Origin: Amphimallon solstitiale
Taxonomy: Eukaryota; Arthropoda; Insecta; Coleoptera; Scarabaeidae
NCBI GenBank assembly: GCA_963170755.1
Contig: OY720683.1
Location: 99,483,807-99,547,806, forward strand
DNA length: 64,000 nt
Reading direction: 5' to 3'
The position numbers and the translations under genes were made by a program. Below the pieces are notes generated by a model that saw only the letters and a list, made by a program, of their open reading frames with translations, had not been told where the DNA came from and ran no database searches. Each line of letters starts with the position of its first letter. Within the stretch, counting starts at the first letter, position 1. Shown piece by piece: positions 1 through 10,640 of this stretch.

Positions 1-414
1 CATGTATATCTGTTTCATCATTATGTCTTTTATTCATTTTAAAGAAAACGAAATCCAATATGCCCCTTTCTTATCAATTTGTTATCTGTATCTGGTCATG
101 CCCCTATCTTATAATAAGTTATTTATGTCCTCCTAATACTTCATTACTATATAATTATTTATTTTCTAATAAACTCCAGGTCTCTATTTGTCAAAAACTT
201 TTGAAATTTTGAGATCTACATGTTACTTGGATAAGCAGGTGTTGTAAGTACCTTCAGAAGACGATCTCCTTTCTTATCTTCTGTCCTGACTAAAATTTCC
301 TAGGTATGAATTAGCATGATTCAGAGAAATAATGTCATTTCTCCTTTTACAGTTTAAACTTCCAATATTGTTCTTACTTATGCAAATAATGTGAATTATT
401 TGTCATATTAAATT
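1..414. other. No gene seen
   Basis: AT-rich sequence with no supported ORF. On the minus strand there are purine-rich tracts near 283-290 and 340-352 that could be polypurine tracts of the adjacent gypsy element, but no LTR pair was found to confirm this. Confidence 0.5.
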
Positions 415-672
415 GTCGTTGATTACTTGTCGTATTATATCATTGTGGATGATTTGTCTTATTATATTGTTGTGGATGATTTGTCTTATTATATTGTTGT
501 GGATGATTTGTCTTAACTCAGATTTAGGAAGTGTCGTTACTCACTTACACAATACAAACTTCCAATACTGTGTCTTACCTATAATTTCGGAAGATTTAAT
601 ATAACTCAGATTTAGGAAGTGGCGTTAATCACTTTCACAGTACAGTCTTCCTAATACTGTGTCTTACCTATA
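415..672. repeat. Two short tandem repeats downstream of gypsy pol
   Basis: About 415-512 holds three to four copies of a 27-bp unit (core GTGGATGATTTGTCTTATTA). About 513-672 holds two copies of an 89-bp unit that begins AACTCAGATTTAGGAAGTG and ends CTGTGTCTTACCTATA. They lie just past the pol stop, where the 3' end or LTR of this minus-strand element should be. I found no matching sequence to the right of gag, so I cannot call them LTR. An ORF across the 27-bp array is a repeat artefact. Confidence 0.8.
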
Positions 673-682
673 CTATGACTTA

Positions 683-3600
683 TCATTCTACTATATAGTC
701 ATGTAACATAGATATGTGATATGTTCCTTTAAAATAACCAGTATCCTCATCAATTAGTTCGTAATTATTCAAACCTATCCTTCGATAAACTGTAAATGGT
801 CCAGAATATGGCCTTATGAGTTTTGCCATAATTTTATTCTTTCTATCTGTTACTCGTAACGCGCGAACTATTACTTTATCATTTATATTATAAATCTTAT
901 ATTTACGTTGTTTTTCTCTTTTCTTCTGCTCCCATTTAATTTTGCGTTTCAAAAGTTTGTGCTTTATTTGTTCATACCTGTCTCCTATTCCAGCAGTTTC
1001 ATCATCTTGCCAAGGCCTTTGTGCAGGTTGTCCTGTAAAAATAGTTATTGGACATGCTTCATGTACAGTACTTGGAGTATTATTCATGACGAATTCGATT
1101 TGTTTTAAATATCTTGCCCATTTATGATGGTTGTCTTCCAGTAATATACGTAAATATTTTAATACTTCCTTTATATACCTTTCAGAAGGATTAGCCTGGG
1201 GATGTCGTATTGAAATATGATGTGACTTAATATTTCTTTCATCTAAAAATTCATGATATCTTTGATTCATGAAGTATGTTGCATGATCCGATAAAATTGT
1301 TCTAGGAGTTCCATATTCTGTTATATACTCTTGTAGAGCTTGTAAAACCGTATCCGTATTACATTTCTGTGTAGGTATTAATCGCACATGTTTAGAAAAA
1401 ATGTCACACAGTACCAAAATATTACGATATCTTCTTGTGCTCGGGATTAGATTAGAAATAAAGTCAATCGCTACTAATTGTAATCTATCATCCGCTATGA
1501 TGCTCAAACTAATATTTTGATTAGTATAATTCTTTTCCTTTGCCAAAACGCACGTTTCACATCGTTTAATTACCCTTTTAATTATCTTCTCGTCATTTTT
1601 ACAATAATAAGCTTCTCTGTACATAAGCCAACATTTTCTCGCTCCTATATGTGTGTACATCATATGAAGATGTCGAATAATTTCAATTGTATGTTCTTCG
1701 TCTGTAACATATACCTCCAAATCGCCTATCTTTTTCAAAATTATCCCTTCTCTTATACTCATACCTTTATATGAACCATTTGTTTGTAGATTAATTTTAA
1801 TTATTTCCAACTCAGGTGACTCTTGAGCTTCCCTAATTCTTTGTAATGAAAAAATACCTTCTAATCCCAATTTCACCAAGTTGATGTGTACATTCGTAGT
1901 TTTAGTCTCACCATACTTTCTACTCAAAATGTCAGCAGCAATCATTTCTTTCCCCGGTCTATATACAATTTCCATGTCATATTGCTGTATTAACAACGTC
2001 CAACGATAAATTCGGTTATTATTTAATTTAGTCGTCATAATGTTCAATAAAGCTTTGTGATCCGTCTCCAATTTGAATTTCTTCCCTATTAGGTAATAAC
2101 GTAACTTGGTCAATGCATATATGACTGCAAGCATCTCGAGTTCTGATATCCCAAATTTCCTTTCGCACGGCTTTAAAGTTCTTGACGCGAAATATATCGG
2201 AACCTCAATTCCATCTTTCATTTGTATCAATTCTGCCGCAACTGCTACACTTGATGCATCTGTCCTAACGATGAACTCTAAATTAAAATCTGGATGAAAT
2301 AATTTAAGATTTTCTACAAAATTAGATTTTAGTTGTACAAAACATTCCTCACACTCATCAGTCCATTTCCATTTCGTTCCTTTCTTCAGTAGATTTAACA
2401 ACGTACTTGTCTTTTGACTATAATTAGATACAAATTTCCTATAGTAATTCAACAATCCTAAAAAACCTCTCAGCATCTTGAGTTTATTTGGTCTGGGATA
2501 ATTTTGGATCTCCTCTAATCTTTGTGGATCTAGTAAAATATTCTGTTGGTTTACTACGTAACCCAAATAATTAACTTCTTTTTGGCAAAACTGGCACTTA
2601 GACAAGTTTAATTTCATGCCATTGATTTGTAAAGTATTTATAATAATCTCTATATGATTTATGTGTGATTCTATATCATCTGAAAATATTATTATATCAT
2701 CTAAATAATGAAGAGCAAATTTCTCATATTTGTCCAGTATCTTGTGAAGAAATCTTATCAATCCCGCAGGACTACTTTTAATGCCGAAAGGACAGACTTT
2801 GAAATGGTAAGTAATTCCATTTACGTTAAATCCACAGTACTTCCTGGAATTCTCGTCCAACCTTATTAACCAAAAAGCATTCTTAAGGTCTAATTTGCTA
2901 TACCACTTTTTATTTCCACATTTGGTAAGTAGGACATCAATGTTTTGTGGAATTTCGTGCTCAGGCATGATCCTAAGATTAATTAAGCGCGCATCAATGC
3001 AAAGTCGAATAGAATTGTCTTTCTTTTTTACTAATACAACAGGACTAATAAAATATGTGTTCGATCTCTCTATGATATCTGCTTCTTCTAATTTTCTTAA
3101 TTCTTCATTTACACGATCTTGAAAAAAATACGGTATTGGATAATTTTTACATGATAAAGGCGAATCATCATTAATCAATAACCGGTGTTCATAATCTTTG
3201 GCAAAAACGACTTCATCATTTATTAATTTAATGTTCTTATCAAAAATTTCTACTAAACTATCTTCAATCCATGGTTCTGGTAATTTTTGTAGCCATATAA
3301 AAGTTTGAATGTCAGCTTTATTCCTTATAACTTTAACTTCATGCTTATCTTCAATTATAACAGTATCTCCATATTCCTCATTTATATCTGTTGATCTGGG
3401 TAATTCGAACATTGCCCCTTCCAAATGTTCTTGTGTATCATCATTTTCTGCACGATCTGCTATTATAATATTGTTTACTTCATTCTGAATAACTTCCTTA
3501 TACTCAATATAGGCGTTTATTTCTTTCACATCCACAACTTTTTCTAATAAAATATCCTTCTCTCCTATCTTAATTTTGTTTTCCTCAAAATCTAAATTCA

Positions 3601-4093
3601 TCCCAAGTGTTCTCATATTATCTATCCCTAGTATACAATCATAAAACAAATTCCCTATTAAGTAAAATTGCATAATAAATTTATATCCACTCAAAACGAC
3701 ATCTATGCATAACCTCTTATTGATACATCCCATTTTTCCCTTATTTGCAGACATAACATTCGTATTTTTGACTTTTATTATATATTTAGAATATTCAGGA
3801 ATTTTCATTATCATATCTTCCTTTATGAGAGAGATTTCTGCACCAGAATCCAATAAAGTTTTAAAATTAACATTTCTAATACTAATTGTGCAAAAAGGTA
3901 AACTTTCATAATTATTAATTATGTTTCCCATATCTAAATTATTTTGTACATTCCCCATTCCCGTTATATCACTACTTCTACTTATATTACAACTAACTAT
4001 ATTTATATCAAAATCATCTATTAATGAGATGTTCCCGGTATCGCATTTTGATATGGATTCAATTTCATCTCCAAAATTGGCGTTTTTTTTCTT
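683..4093 (-). CDS. pol: Ty3/gypsy Pol polyprotein (protease, RT, RNase H, integrase)
   Basis: Retrotransposon polyprotein that would process itself, reverse-transcribe the element RNA and integrate the cDNA. Numbering from the first Met at 3958 (1091 aa): aspartic protease with DSGA at 37-40; reverse transcriptase with the active-site YLDD at 418-421; RNase H with D567, E606 and D633; integrase zinc-binding H763, H770, C800, C803; integrase catalytic D832, D891 and E926 (QANPSE). There is no stop or frameshift, so it looks young. The reading frame is open upstream of that Met to 4093, directly after a TAG at 4094-4096, and overlaps the end of gag in the +1 frame. It is therefore probably made as a Gag-Pol fusion. 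No envelope-like ORF follows it. LTRs were not found. Confidence 0.95.
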   Translation of the reverse strand, partial: KKKNANFGDEIESISKCDTGNISLIDDFDINIVSCNISRSSDITGMGNVQNNLDMGNIINNYESLPFCTISIRNVNFKTLLDSGAEISLIKEDMIMKIPEYSKYIIKVKNTNVMSANKGKMGCINKRLCIDVVLSGYKFIMQFYLIGNLFYDCILGIDNMRTLGMNLDFEENKIKIGEKDILLEKVVDVKEINAYIEYKEVIQNEVNNIIIADRAENDDTQEHLEGAMFELPRSTDINEEYGDTVIIEDKHEVKVIRNKADIQTFIWLQKLPEPWIEDSLVEIFDKNIKLINDEVVFAKDYEHRLLINDDSPLSCKNYPIPYFFQDRVNEELRKLEEADIIERSNTYFISPVVLVKKKDNSIRLCIDARLINLRIMPEHEIPQNIDVLLTKCGNKKWYSKLDLKNAFWLIRLDENSRKYCGFNVNGITYHFKVCPFGIKSSPAGLIRFLHKILDKYEKFALHYLDDIIIFSDDIESHINHIEIIINTLQINGMKLNLSKCQFCQKEVNYLGYVVNQQNILLDPQRLEEIQNYPRPNKLKMLRGFLGLLNYYRKFVSNYSQKTSTLLNLLKKGTKWKWTDECEECFVQLKSNFVENLKLFHPDFNLEFIVRTDASSVAVAAELIQMKDGIEVPIYFASRTLKPCERKFGISELEMLAVIYALTKLRYYLIGKKFKLETDHKALLNIMTTKLNNNRIYRWTLLIQQYDMEIVYRPGKEMIAADILSRKYGETKTTNVHINLVKLGLEGIFSLQRIREAQESPELEIIKINLQTNGSYKGMSIREGIILKKIGDLEVYVTDEEHTIEIIRHLHMMYTHIGARKCWLMYREAYYCKNDEKIIKRVIKRCETCVLAKEKNYTNQNISLSIIADDRLQLVAIDFISNLIPSTRRYRNILVLCDIFSKHVRLIPTQKCNTDTVLQALQEYITEYGTPRTILSDHATYFMNQRYHEFLDERNIKSHHISIRHPQANPSERYIKEVLKYLRILLEDNHHKWARYLKQIEFVMNNTPSTVHEACPITIFTGQPAQRPWQDDETAGIGDRYEQIKHKLLKRKIKWEQKKREKQRKYKIYNINDKVIVRALRVTDRKNKIMAKLIRPYSGPFTVYRRIGLNNYELIDEDTGYFKGTYHISMLHDYIVE

Positions 4094-6119
4094 CTATTTG
4101 ACCAACTTCTATTTCATCTGGATCCTGTCTTCCAGTAATCCTCCTATCTGATTTTCTCCAATCTTGAGTCTGTATATTATTTACCTGTCTCGAGTTTCCA
4201 TAATACCTATTGTTTTGATCTTGGTAATTATTATGCTGAGGTACTTGTCTCGCAGATTGATTTATAAATGGATTATTCCTATTTGCGTTTGGTCTTCCAA
4301 TACCTCCATTTATGATACCACGATTATTATTCCAATTGTTATTACCATTCCCTTGTGTATTATAATTCCTATTATAATTATTATTCTGTTGACTATTAAA
4401 CTGGTAAGGTTGTCTTGGCCCATAATTGTTATTTTGACTGTTACCAGGTTGATTATTCCTCGGATATGCATTTTGTGGAAAAGATGTATTGTTACGTGTA
4501 TATTGATTATTCGCACCATTGATATTTGACGAACGTTGCTGGTTATTCTGAGATTCGTTTCTTCCATTTACTTGTCGAAATTCCCTATATTTCACGCCGT
4601 CTGAATAATCATCTAATCGTCTAAGTATGTTGATCAACCCATTCATATCTGTTACATTTTGACAAATAATTGCATGTGTATCAACAGGAATAAAATGTTG
4701 CAACAAATGTTGAGATATGGTCTGTTCGTCTAAATGTGAGATGTATCTACAATAATTAAACATTCTTTGTGCATAAGCTTCCCTCGAAGATTTACCTGGC
4801 TGATATCTCCCTGTTAACAACCTCTGATGTGCTCTGCTTTGCTGCGTCTCACTCCAGTAATTGTTTTTAAATAATTCCACAAACTTACTTAAATCATCGC
4901 AACTGTCTTCAACCCTTTGAAACCAATCCGCTGCACCATTGTTTAAAGTCGCTCGAATAATATTCATTTGGCTCCTAAAATCCTGTATCTCTTCTATGTA
5001 TCTTAAGATGTTAGTTAAATATGCCATGGGATGTGTCGTCATTTTATCTCCGCTAAAATGAGTAATATTTTCAATTCTTATACCGTTATTCAATATATGA
5101 TAAGACGGTGTACAAGTAGCTTGTGGTAATTTAATATTTTTAGATTTCAACAAAAGTTCTTTCAACTCTAATTTCTGAACCTCGCACTCTTTTAAAACCT
5201 CTTCTATTCCAGATTTCTGAACACTCGTAGACATTGTTAATACTCTAATATCTTTCAAACACTTATCCTCAGTATTTTCTATCTTCTTATTTAAATTCTC
5301 CGCCAATTTTTCTGTCTTGTCCGTAACATCTTTGCTAACCTGATCTACTTCCTCTCGGATACGTTTAGCTAACTCCTTATGTTTCTCATGATTGTTCTTT
5401 TCTAATTGTTTAACGTTTTCTTGTACTACCTTTACTCTACCTTCAACCTCTTGTACTTTATTTGTAATAAGAGTTTTAACTTCAGTATCCTTAATCTTCA
5501 GTTTGTCATCCATTTCTTTGCGCATTTTAACTTCCCTATTATCCATTTCAATAGTAAGCTTTTTAACCTTTTCTTCTGTATCTCTCAGTAAAGTTTTCTT
5601 TAATTCTTCAAGATTTCTTTTATTTTCTTCTCTAGTATCAATGCTAGCCTTCTCCAATTTATCCAATTTTTCACCTAATTCTTTTTTATCCTCTTCCCTA
5701 TTTTTCTTAGCTTCCATTTTATCCTCATCCCTATTTTTCTTAGCTTCCATTTTATCCTCCTCTCTATTTTTCTTATTCTCTTCACTAGCCTTGTCCAATT
5801 TATCCATTAACTTCTTATTATTCTCTTCACTTGTCTTGTCAAATTTACCACTTAAATCTTCGTTCATCTGTTTTAACATTTGTAAAATTGATCCAAAGTC
5901 TACTACTGGTGTCGACATTTCTATTTTCGAAGTCTCTCCTTGAATTTCCACCTTATCACCTCTATCCTGTGTTTCCCCTGTCTGTTCAATACCTTCCTGA
6001 ACTTGTAATGTAAGTTCTCCTCCCTCTGGTACATTCACATCCTGACCTACTTCCTCTTCACTGTCACTAGATGATTCAGATCTATTTAATCCAAAGTTAC
6101 TCTTAGATCTGGTATTCAT
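4065..6119 (-). CDS. gag: Ty3/gypsy Gag-like protein, 684 aa
   Basis: Structural protein of the same element, which would package RNA in virus-like particles. Residues about 85-340 are a long charged coiled coil rich in K and E, including repeated motifs of the kind EEDKMEAKKNRDEDK. It is followed by a retrotransposon gag core at about 350-510 (ITHFSGDKMTTHP, then ADWFQRV and YCRYISHLDEQ). The C-terminal 130 residues are very rich in N, Q, R and G, with no CCHC knuckle, so RNA binding is probably through this basic tail. The frame ends 13 bases past an A8 run (plus-strand T8 at 4083-4090), where pol opens in +1. The start at 6119 is the first Met, and the frame is intact. Confidence 0.9.
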   Translation of the reverse strand: MNTRSKSNFGLNRSESSSDSEEEVGQDVNVPEGGELTLQVQEGIEQTGETQDRGDKVEIQGETSKIEMSTPVVDFGSILQMLKQMNEDLSGKFDKTSEENNKKLMDKLDKASEENKKNREEDKMEAKKNRDEDKMEAKKNREEDKKELGEKLDKLEKASIDTREENKRNLEELKKTLLRDTEEKVKKLTIEMDNREVKMRKEMDDKLKIKDTEVKTLITNKVQEVEGRVKVVQENVKQLEKNNHEKHKELAKRIREEVDQVSKDVTDKTEKLAENLNKKIENTEDKCLKDIRVLTMSTSVQKSGIEEVLKECEVQKLELKELLLKSKNIKLPQATCTPSYHILNNGIRIENITHFSGDKMTTHPMAYLTNILRYIEEIQDFRSQMNIIRATLNNGAADWFQRVEDSCDDLSKFVELFKNNYWSETQQSRAHQRLLTGRYQPGKSSREAYAQRMFNYCRYISHLDEQTISQHLLQHFIPVDTHAIICQNVTDMNGLINILRRLDDYSDGVKYREFRQVNGRNESQNNQQRSSNINGANNQYTRNNTSFPQNAYPRNNQPGNSQNNNYGPRQPYQFNSQQNNNYNRNYNTQGNGNNNWNNNRGIINGGIGRPNANRNNPFINQSARQVPQHNNYQDQNNRYYGNSRQVNNIQTQDWRKSDRRITGRQDPDEIEVGQIEEKKRQFWR

Positions 6120-6244
6120 TTTAAATAACTATAGTACACAATTTCTTATACCTTAATATACTTTAAGCTGATTTAATTACCTTTGTAAAATGTATACTAA
6201 TGTTACCGCTATTACTATAATTAATAAAATATTTGAAATATGTT

Positions 6245-6420
6245 GTTGCGAGTCTTATTTTAATTTCTTCACGTTAGATACGTCATAAAATGAGCTAAGG
6301 AGGGTAATATAAATTACAAACACCTAATCAAAATTAATAAATAATCAAAATACTATTTGCGAGTCTTATTTTAATCGCTCCACGTTGGGCACGCCATAAA
6401 ATGTACTAGTGGAGGGGATA
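6245..6420 (-). promoter_or_regulatory. Duplicated primer-binding-site-like segment upstream of gag
   Basis: Two diverged copies of a segment of about 60 bp start with GCGAGTCTTATTTTAAT at about 6248 and 6359. Read on the minus strand, 6396-6377 is TGGCGTGCCCAACGTGGAGC. This resembles the tRNA-Lys primer binding site used by many gypsy elements (TGGCGCCCAACGTGGGGC), with a 2-base insertion and one mismatch. The other copy (6286-6267) is more decayed. The position, downstream of where a 5' LTR should end and before gag, fits a primer site. Confidence 0.45.
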
Positions 6421-7178
6421 ATATACTTGCAACACATATAATAAATAATAAACCCTAATTTACTCAAATCTTGTTATTTGTATTGCTAATAATATCTCCT
6501 CTCTTACCTAGTCATTCAAATTTACTCAATTAATCTCAGGTTATAATCTATGATAATGATAATGTACCACTCAGTATATAATATTTTAAAATCTTGGCAC
6601 CAAAATTAATATACTCATATGCTATAATAGGTTTCTTTATTTCTTTTATCTATGCCCAAACACTACTCAGTTTTATTCTAAATCAATTTAATTAATTCTT
6701 TTTTTTTTATAATAATAATATTATTAATGCATTTAGAAATAAAAATTAATCTCCTACTCTTTCAAATATTTATTACGATTCATCACTTCTTTATGGTATG
6801 ACTTTCCTATAAATGTAACTAGTATTTATTTTTAACCGCGCAGTACTAGCATTTCATTTACTTTTATAAAGATGTCGCTTAGGTATTTGCCGTTATACAC
6901 TGCTACATAAAAATAACAATTTAAATGTTTCTAATAATCTTGTTATACTTATTCTTATAATGAAGAGAATATTGCTGCTAATAAATTATCCCTCTTATAG
7001 GATAACAATAGTACGGTATGTATACTTTTCCTCTCACTATAAACTTTATAATGCCATTTTATTATTGTTTACTTGTAGGTCATTGACTTATCTGCTTCTA
7101 TGTTCGTAATGAAAATGTCTAATACAATGTTACTATTTTACCAAATAAAAAGAAGAATTTCACCACAATACTAGTTTA
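6421..7178. other. AT-rich, no gene seen; expected site of the 5' LTR
   Basis: A 5' LTR of the minus-strand gypsy element should begin here. I could not match any part of this stretch to sequence at 1-680, so LTR borders remain undefined. Confidence 0.4.
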
Positions 7179-8794
7179 ATGACAACAAATATAAAAATCT
7201 TGATTCGAAAATATACATCCAAAATAGTTATACGACATGTACATAAATTGTTAACCTGTCTAATCGCACCTGTACGTTTATTGTTATATGAAGGATGTCA
7301 GCAAATGTTATTTATTCAAAAGGTATGTACAAAATTCAATTCAATGTATCTTTTTCAATTTAGCATGTATTATACGATGCAATTTAATTATCTATAAATA
7401 ACCTTCGTCTATAAAATATTAAACAAGTTGAAGGTATGTTTTAGTACCAAGGTCATGTCAATTCATTTATATATGTGCATATTCTGTATCTTTTTATGAA
7501 AATAGAGATTTAATCTTTTAACAAAACGTATTTCTATACTTGTTTTATACTAGTCAACAATTCTAAATAATATTTATGACTTTTACTCGATATACAATTA
7601 AATAAATTCAAATTTTTCCTTATTTAAAAATTATACAACCTCTTGTTAATATTTTTCTTCTATCTCTGGTTTGTTTAAATTATGTTTTCCTTTTTTTCTC
7701 ACAGGATCTTCCTGGACTCGTTCTGTGCAACTGGTAACTCTCTGGAAACCCTCCTAGCACGACTTCTTGGTGTATCCTCGTTCTCCTTCAGGATCTGGAA
7801 CTGCTTCGGTTATATCTTACAGGATGTATCTTGTTGTGTCCTCGAAAACTGCGGGATATCTTCTGGATTTAAATGCAGCTGTACTTCTATCTCGACTTAA
7901 CACTAAACTAGACCTCTTCGGAAATATATATGGGTTATCGGATCCTCTAATTAATTTAACATTTACTGGAACGACATCAGGGATTGTGCAACTGATGGAT
8001 CCAATATTCAGCTCGGACTTGGTTAATATTTGGTAAGTAATCTTTTGATATTTATTTTCCTTATATAATATCTTCTTTATTCATACAGGATACCAATTAA
8101 TTAAATTACTATGAAATTATTGAATAATTTTATGCTTCTTTATAATATATTTTGATTCTACCGTCAATAAATATTTTCTATGCTGAAAAGAACACTTTAA
8201 GCACCAACTTTCGCGGTTTTAGTGAATTTAAGATATACTTTTCGGAATAAAATCGTGATTTTCCGAAAAGTACACGCGCCTTTCTTGAAAAATATTTTTC
8301 AATTTTCGTTGTTTGTTTTTCGTCACCAAGACAATATTTCCGTTTTCTAATTTCATCCAATTAAATTCCTTTTCTCACAATTCTTGTTCAAAATGGTATT
8401 ATAAAACTTTATTAATTCGTTTCAGTGCTTTTCAAACTTTAGTAAACCTTCTCTATTAAATCTCTATTAATTTATAATAATGAATTACTAAGACTTTGTA
8501 CTTCAAAAAATATTACTAATCAAAATTTTCTGTAAATGTCAATTTTGACAGATCCGCTTATTCAAACTTTACCCGCGCAATTATTTACCAAGTTGTTTCC
8601 TTCATACTTCAACAATCAACATTAAATTATTTTACTTTACATTATTGTTAATTAGACAAGTTTTACAAGATTTCAAACTACATTTTTACATAAATTATAA
8701 TATTTAAATCTCCATTTTCAGATACCAATGAAAATTACTGCCACCAAGAACCTGGTCCACTACAACTCCTTCAAGTACTGTTTTCATAATTGAC
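7179..8794 (+). other. Weak multi-exon gene candidate, unrecognised
   Basis: Pieces of exon-like sequence: an ATG-started stretch 7179-7322 (48 codons) ending at a GGTATGT donor; a pyrimidine tract and CACAG acceptor at 7704; a stretch ending at a good donor (GGTAAGTAA) at 8032; a TTTCAG acceptor at about 8720 followed by a short frame ending in TGA near 8791; and AATAAA shortly after, at about 8814. The stretch 7818-8032 encodes a hydrophobic segment containing YLLDLNAAVLLSRLNTKLDL. The middle part does not stay in one frame, so at best this is a decayed or mis-modelled gene. I do not recognise the product. Confidence 0.18.
8236..8272. repeat. Perfect 12-bp inverted repeat (hairpin)
   Basis: TACTTTTCGGAA at 8236-8247 is the reverse complement of TTCCGAAAAGTA at 8261-8272, with a 13-base loop. 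It lies inside the possible last intron of the weak gene candidate. Confidence 0.7.
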
Positions 8795-8960
8795 TGCACA
8801 CATCTTTATTGTAATAAATAACATTTTAAGTATACACAACTGTTCTTTTTTAGTTTAAATATTTTAATTTAACAGTCACAAAGAAAAATTAGTAAAATTA
8901 AATAATCCTTCCAACTTGTTCAAAAATATACAGTGCCAAACATCAATATTGTTACTCAGC

Positions 8961-8963
<3 letters not shown>

Positions 8964-9002
<39 letters not shown>
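8964..9002. repeat. (AT)n microsatellite
   Basis: About 19 uninterrupted AT dinucleotides. A shorter TA run lies near 9608-9623. Confidence 0.95.
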
Positions 9003-9004
<2 letters not shown>

Positions 9005-9230
9005 TCTTGTAGTCTAAGTTTTTATTTCTTGCTGTATTGTTTTCATTTGAATATAATGAATTAATGTGTAAATATCATTAAAGATTATCATTGTAAAAGT
9101 ATATTAAACGTGTTTGTTAATGTGTTCTGTTTCCTTTTGTTAAAAGCATTTTATTGTGTTAGAGTTTATTTTCACATAAGAAATTACAACGGGTGTAGTT
9201 TAATAGTAAAGATACACAAAATAAGTTAGC

Positions 9231-9476
9231 CAAATCAGGGTCTATAAACTATTTTGTAATGATTGTAAATGAGTATACATAGGTCAAACTGGCAGAAGTT
9301 TTAACACAAGGATCAAAGAATACGTCTTATAGATTACAAAAACAGATTCAACTTTTGCAAATCATTTAATAGAATATAACCACACATTCTCAGAAAATAA
9401 TGTCAAGATTTTACATTACATTGATAAAGGATTAAAATTAAATCTTTTGTATACGCCTCTATTTAAAGTTGTTTAA
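9231..9476 (+). pseudogene. Penelope-like element, GIY-YIG endonuclease fragment
   Basis: One frame reads VYKLFCNDCK, a stop, then VYIGQTGRSFNTRIKEYVL, a second stop, then ANHLIEYNHTFSENN and KILHYIDKG before a final TAA at 9474. The YIGQTGRSF motif with the preceding CNDC is the signature of the GIY-YIG nuclease at the C-terminus of Penelope-like reverse transcriptases, which nicks the target for insertion. Two in-frame stops and the lack of any RT domain upstream mark it as a dead 5'-truncated copy. Its 3' tail seems to run on to about 9700. Confidence 0.85.
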
Positions 9477-9639
9477 GTCCTATTATAACAGAATATTAAA
9501 ATAAAAGAGAACTGGGAGATTTTGTAACCAAACCTCAACAATTTAAAATAGATTAGAGTAATAGGTATTTAATTTGTGTGTGTCTCAGATGCTATCAAAT
9601 AAGATATTTATATATATATATATTGCCATCAATTCATGT
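9477..9639. other. 3' tail of the Penelope remnant, noncoding
   Basis: AT-rich sequence linking the nuclease stop to the hammerhead-like motif. It contains a TA microsatellite. Nothing else seen. Confidence 0.4.
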
Positions 9640-9690
9640 AACTTTAGTTTGATAATGACATGTAAAATGTTGAAACTGCAGTCACATAGT
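9640..9690 (+). ncRNA. Degenerate hammerhead-ribozyme-like motif of the Penelope remnant
   Basis: TTGATAATGACATGTAAAA is followed by TGTTGAAACTGCAGTC. This resembles the hammerhead core (CTGATGA, stem II, GAAA, then a GTC cleavage site) that Penelope-like elements carry in their terminal repeats. A short stem ACAT/ATGT can form between the two core halves. The first core block has substitutions, so activity is doubtful. Confidence 0.4.
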
Positions 9691-9906
9691 GATTAAAACT
9701 AAAGTGAAGGTATTCAAAGTTTAATTGAGTGTTTTATTTAACAACATCTAGTTGCTTGTTGTCTTTCTTACCATTGTACAGGTTTGTAATATGACGGCAA
9801 TATTGTGACTAAGTCCTGTTTCCACATGGTTTTTATTTCTGTTGCTGGTGATAAGTATTTATTAATTTTCTCCTAATATTTCTTGACTAGATTGACAGTA
9901 AAGGAA

Positions 9907-10640
9907 CAGCTACGTTTTGTCGGTGTTGATGGGCCTTGCCCAGTACAATTTAAATTGCACGATATTCTCTGGATCGGCCTTATATTGTTGCATTTCCTGT
10001 TGCAAGAGTTGCTGGCGTAGGATGCTTGCTACCATATTAAACCTTATCATATAATACGTTGGCGTCAGTATATGACATGCGCTAACAAGATGGTCTATTG
10101 TTTCGCCTTTTTCCCTGCAAACTCTGAATTTATGAGCTGTATAGATGATAAATGGATTTGTTTGAGGTAGTATTTGGCGGCGACAACTTGATCTTGGATC
10201 GCAGACATTAATTCTTCCGTTTAAGCGTATATCGTACCAGTCTTGATCCACTGCACAAAAGTTTCGGCATCTATCCCCCCCTCCCCGCCCGGTGAATTTG
10301 CACTGGGAATATTTCATGCAGTGGTTTTCCAATTCTTCTATCTCCAGCGGTGTTCCTCGATAGTTATTCTGCACAATGTAATGATGTGACGCTGTGTTGA
10401 GCTTGTTCCTTTGGAGATTACGGATGTTCCGAATCCACTCTCCCACCATATTTCCCTACCAGATGAAATCTGTTAATGGTAGTCTTTGGATGCTGAATTC
10501 GATACTTCGTGGCAATTGTTCTAGTTGTTCTGTCTAATGCCAAAATGTCAGTTTCTGTCCATTTAAGTATGCCGATGCTGTATGTCAATAATGAAAATAA
10601 AAACGTATTTATGGTTTGGCTTTATTGCCCGCTGTCTTGG
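9907..10640 (-). pseudogene. Non-LTR retrotransposon ORF C-terminus (R2-like lineage)
   Basis: C-terminal part of a LINE polyprotein. Reading on the minus strand from about 10635, one frame gives TINTFLFSLLTYSIGILKWT, then LDRTTRTIATKYRIQHPK and INRFHLVGKYGG. It shifts frame near 10450 into a 179-aa stretch with YRGTPLEIEELENHC and the CCHC-type finger CRVCREKGETIDHLVSAC (C-x2-C-x8-H-x4-C). This finger followed by a glutamine-rich end is typical of the tail after the RT in R2-related elements. No RT core or endonuclease remains. Lineage assignment is by pattern memory only. Confidence 0.7.

Noticed and set aside
5392..5943. 183-codon plus-strand ORF rich in Leu, Ser and Phe
   Set aside because: It is the antisense of the Lys/Glu-rich coiled coil of gag.
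1..8700. Search for LTRs flanking gag-pol
   Set aside because: No sequence at 1-680 matches sequence at 6400-8700 by eye, so no LTR pair is reported.
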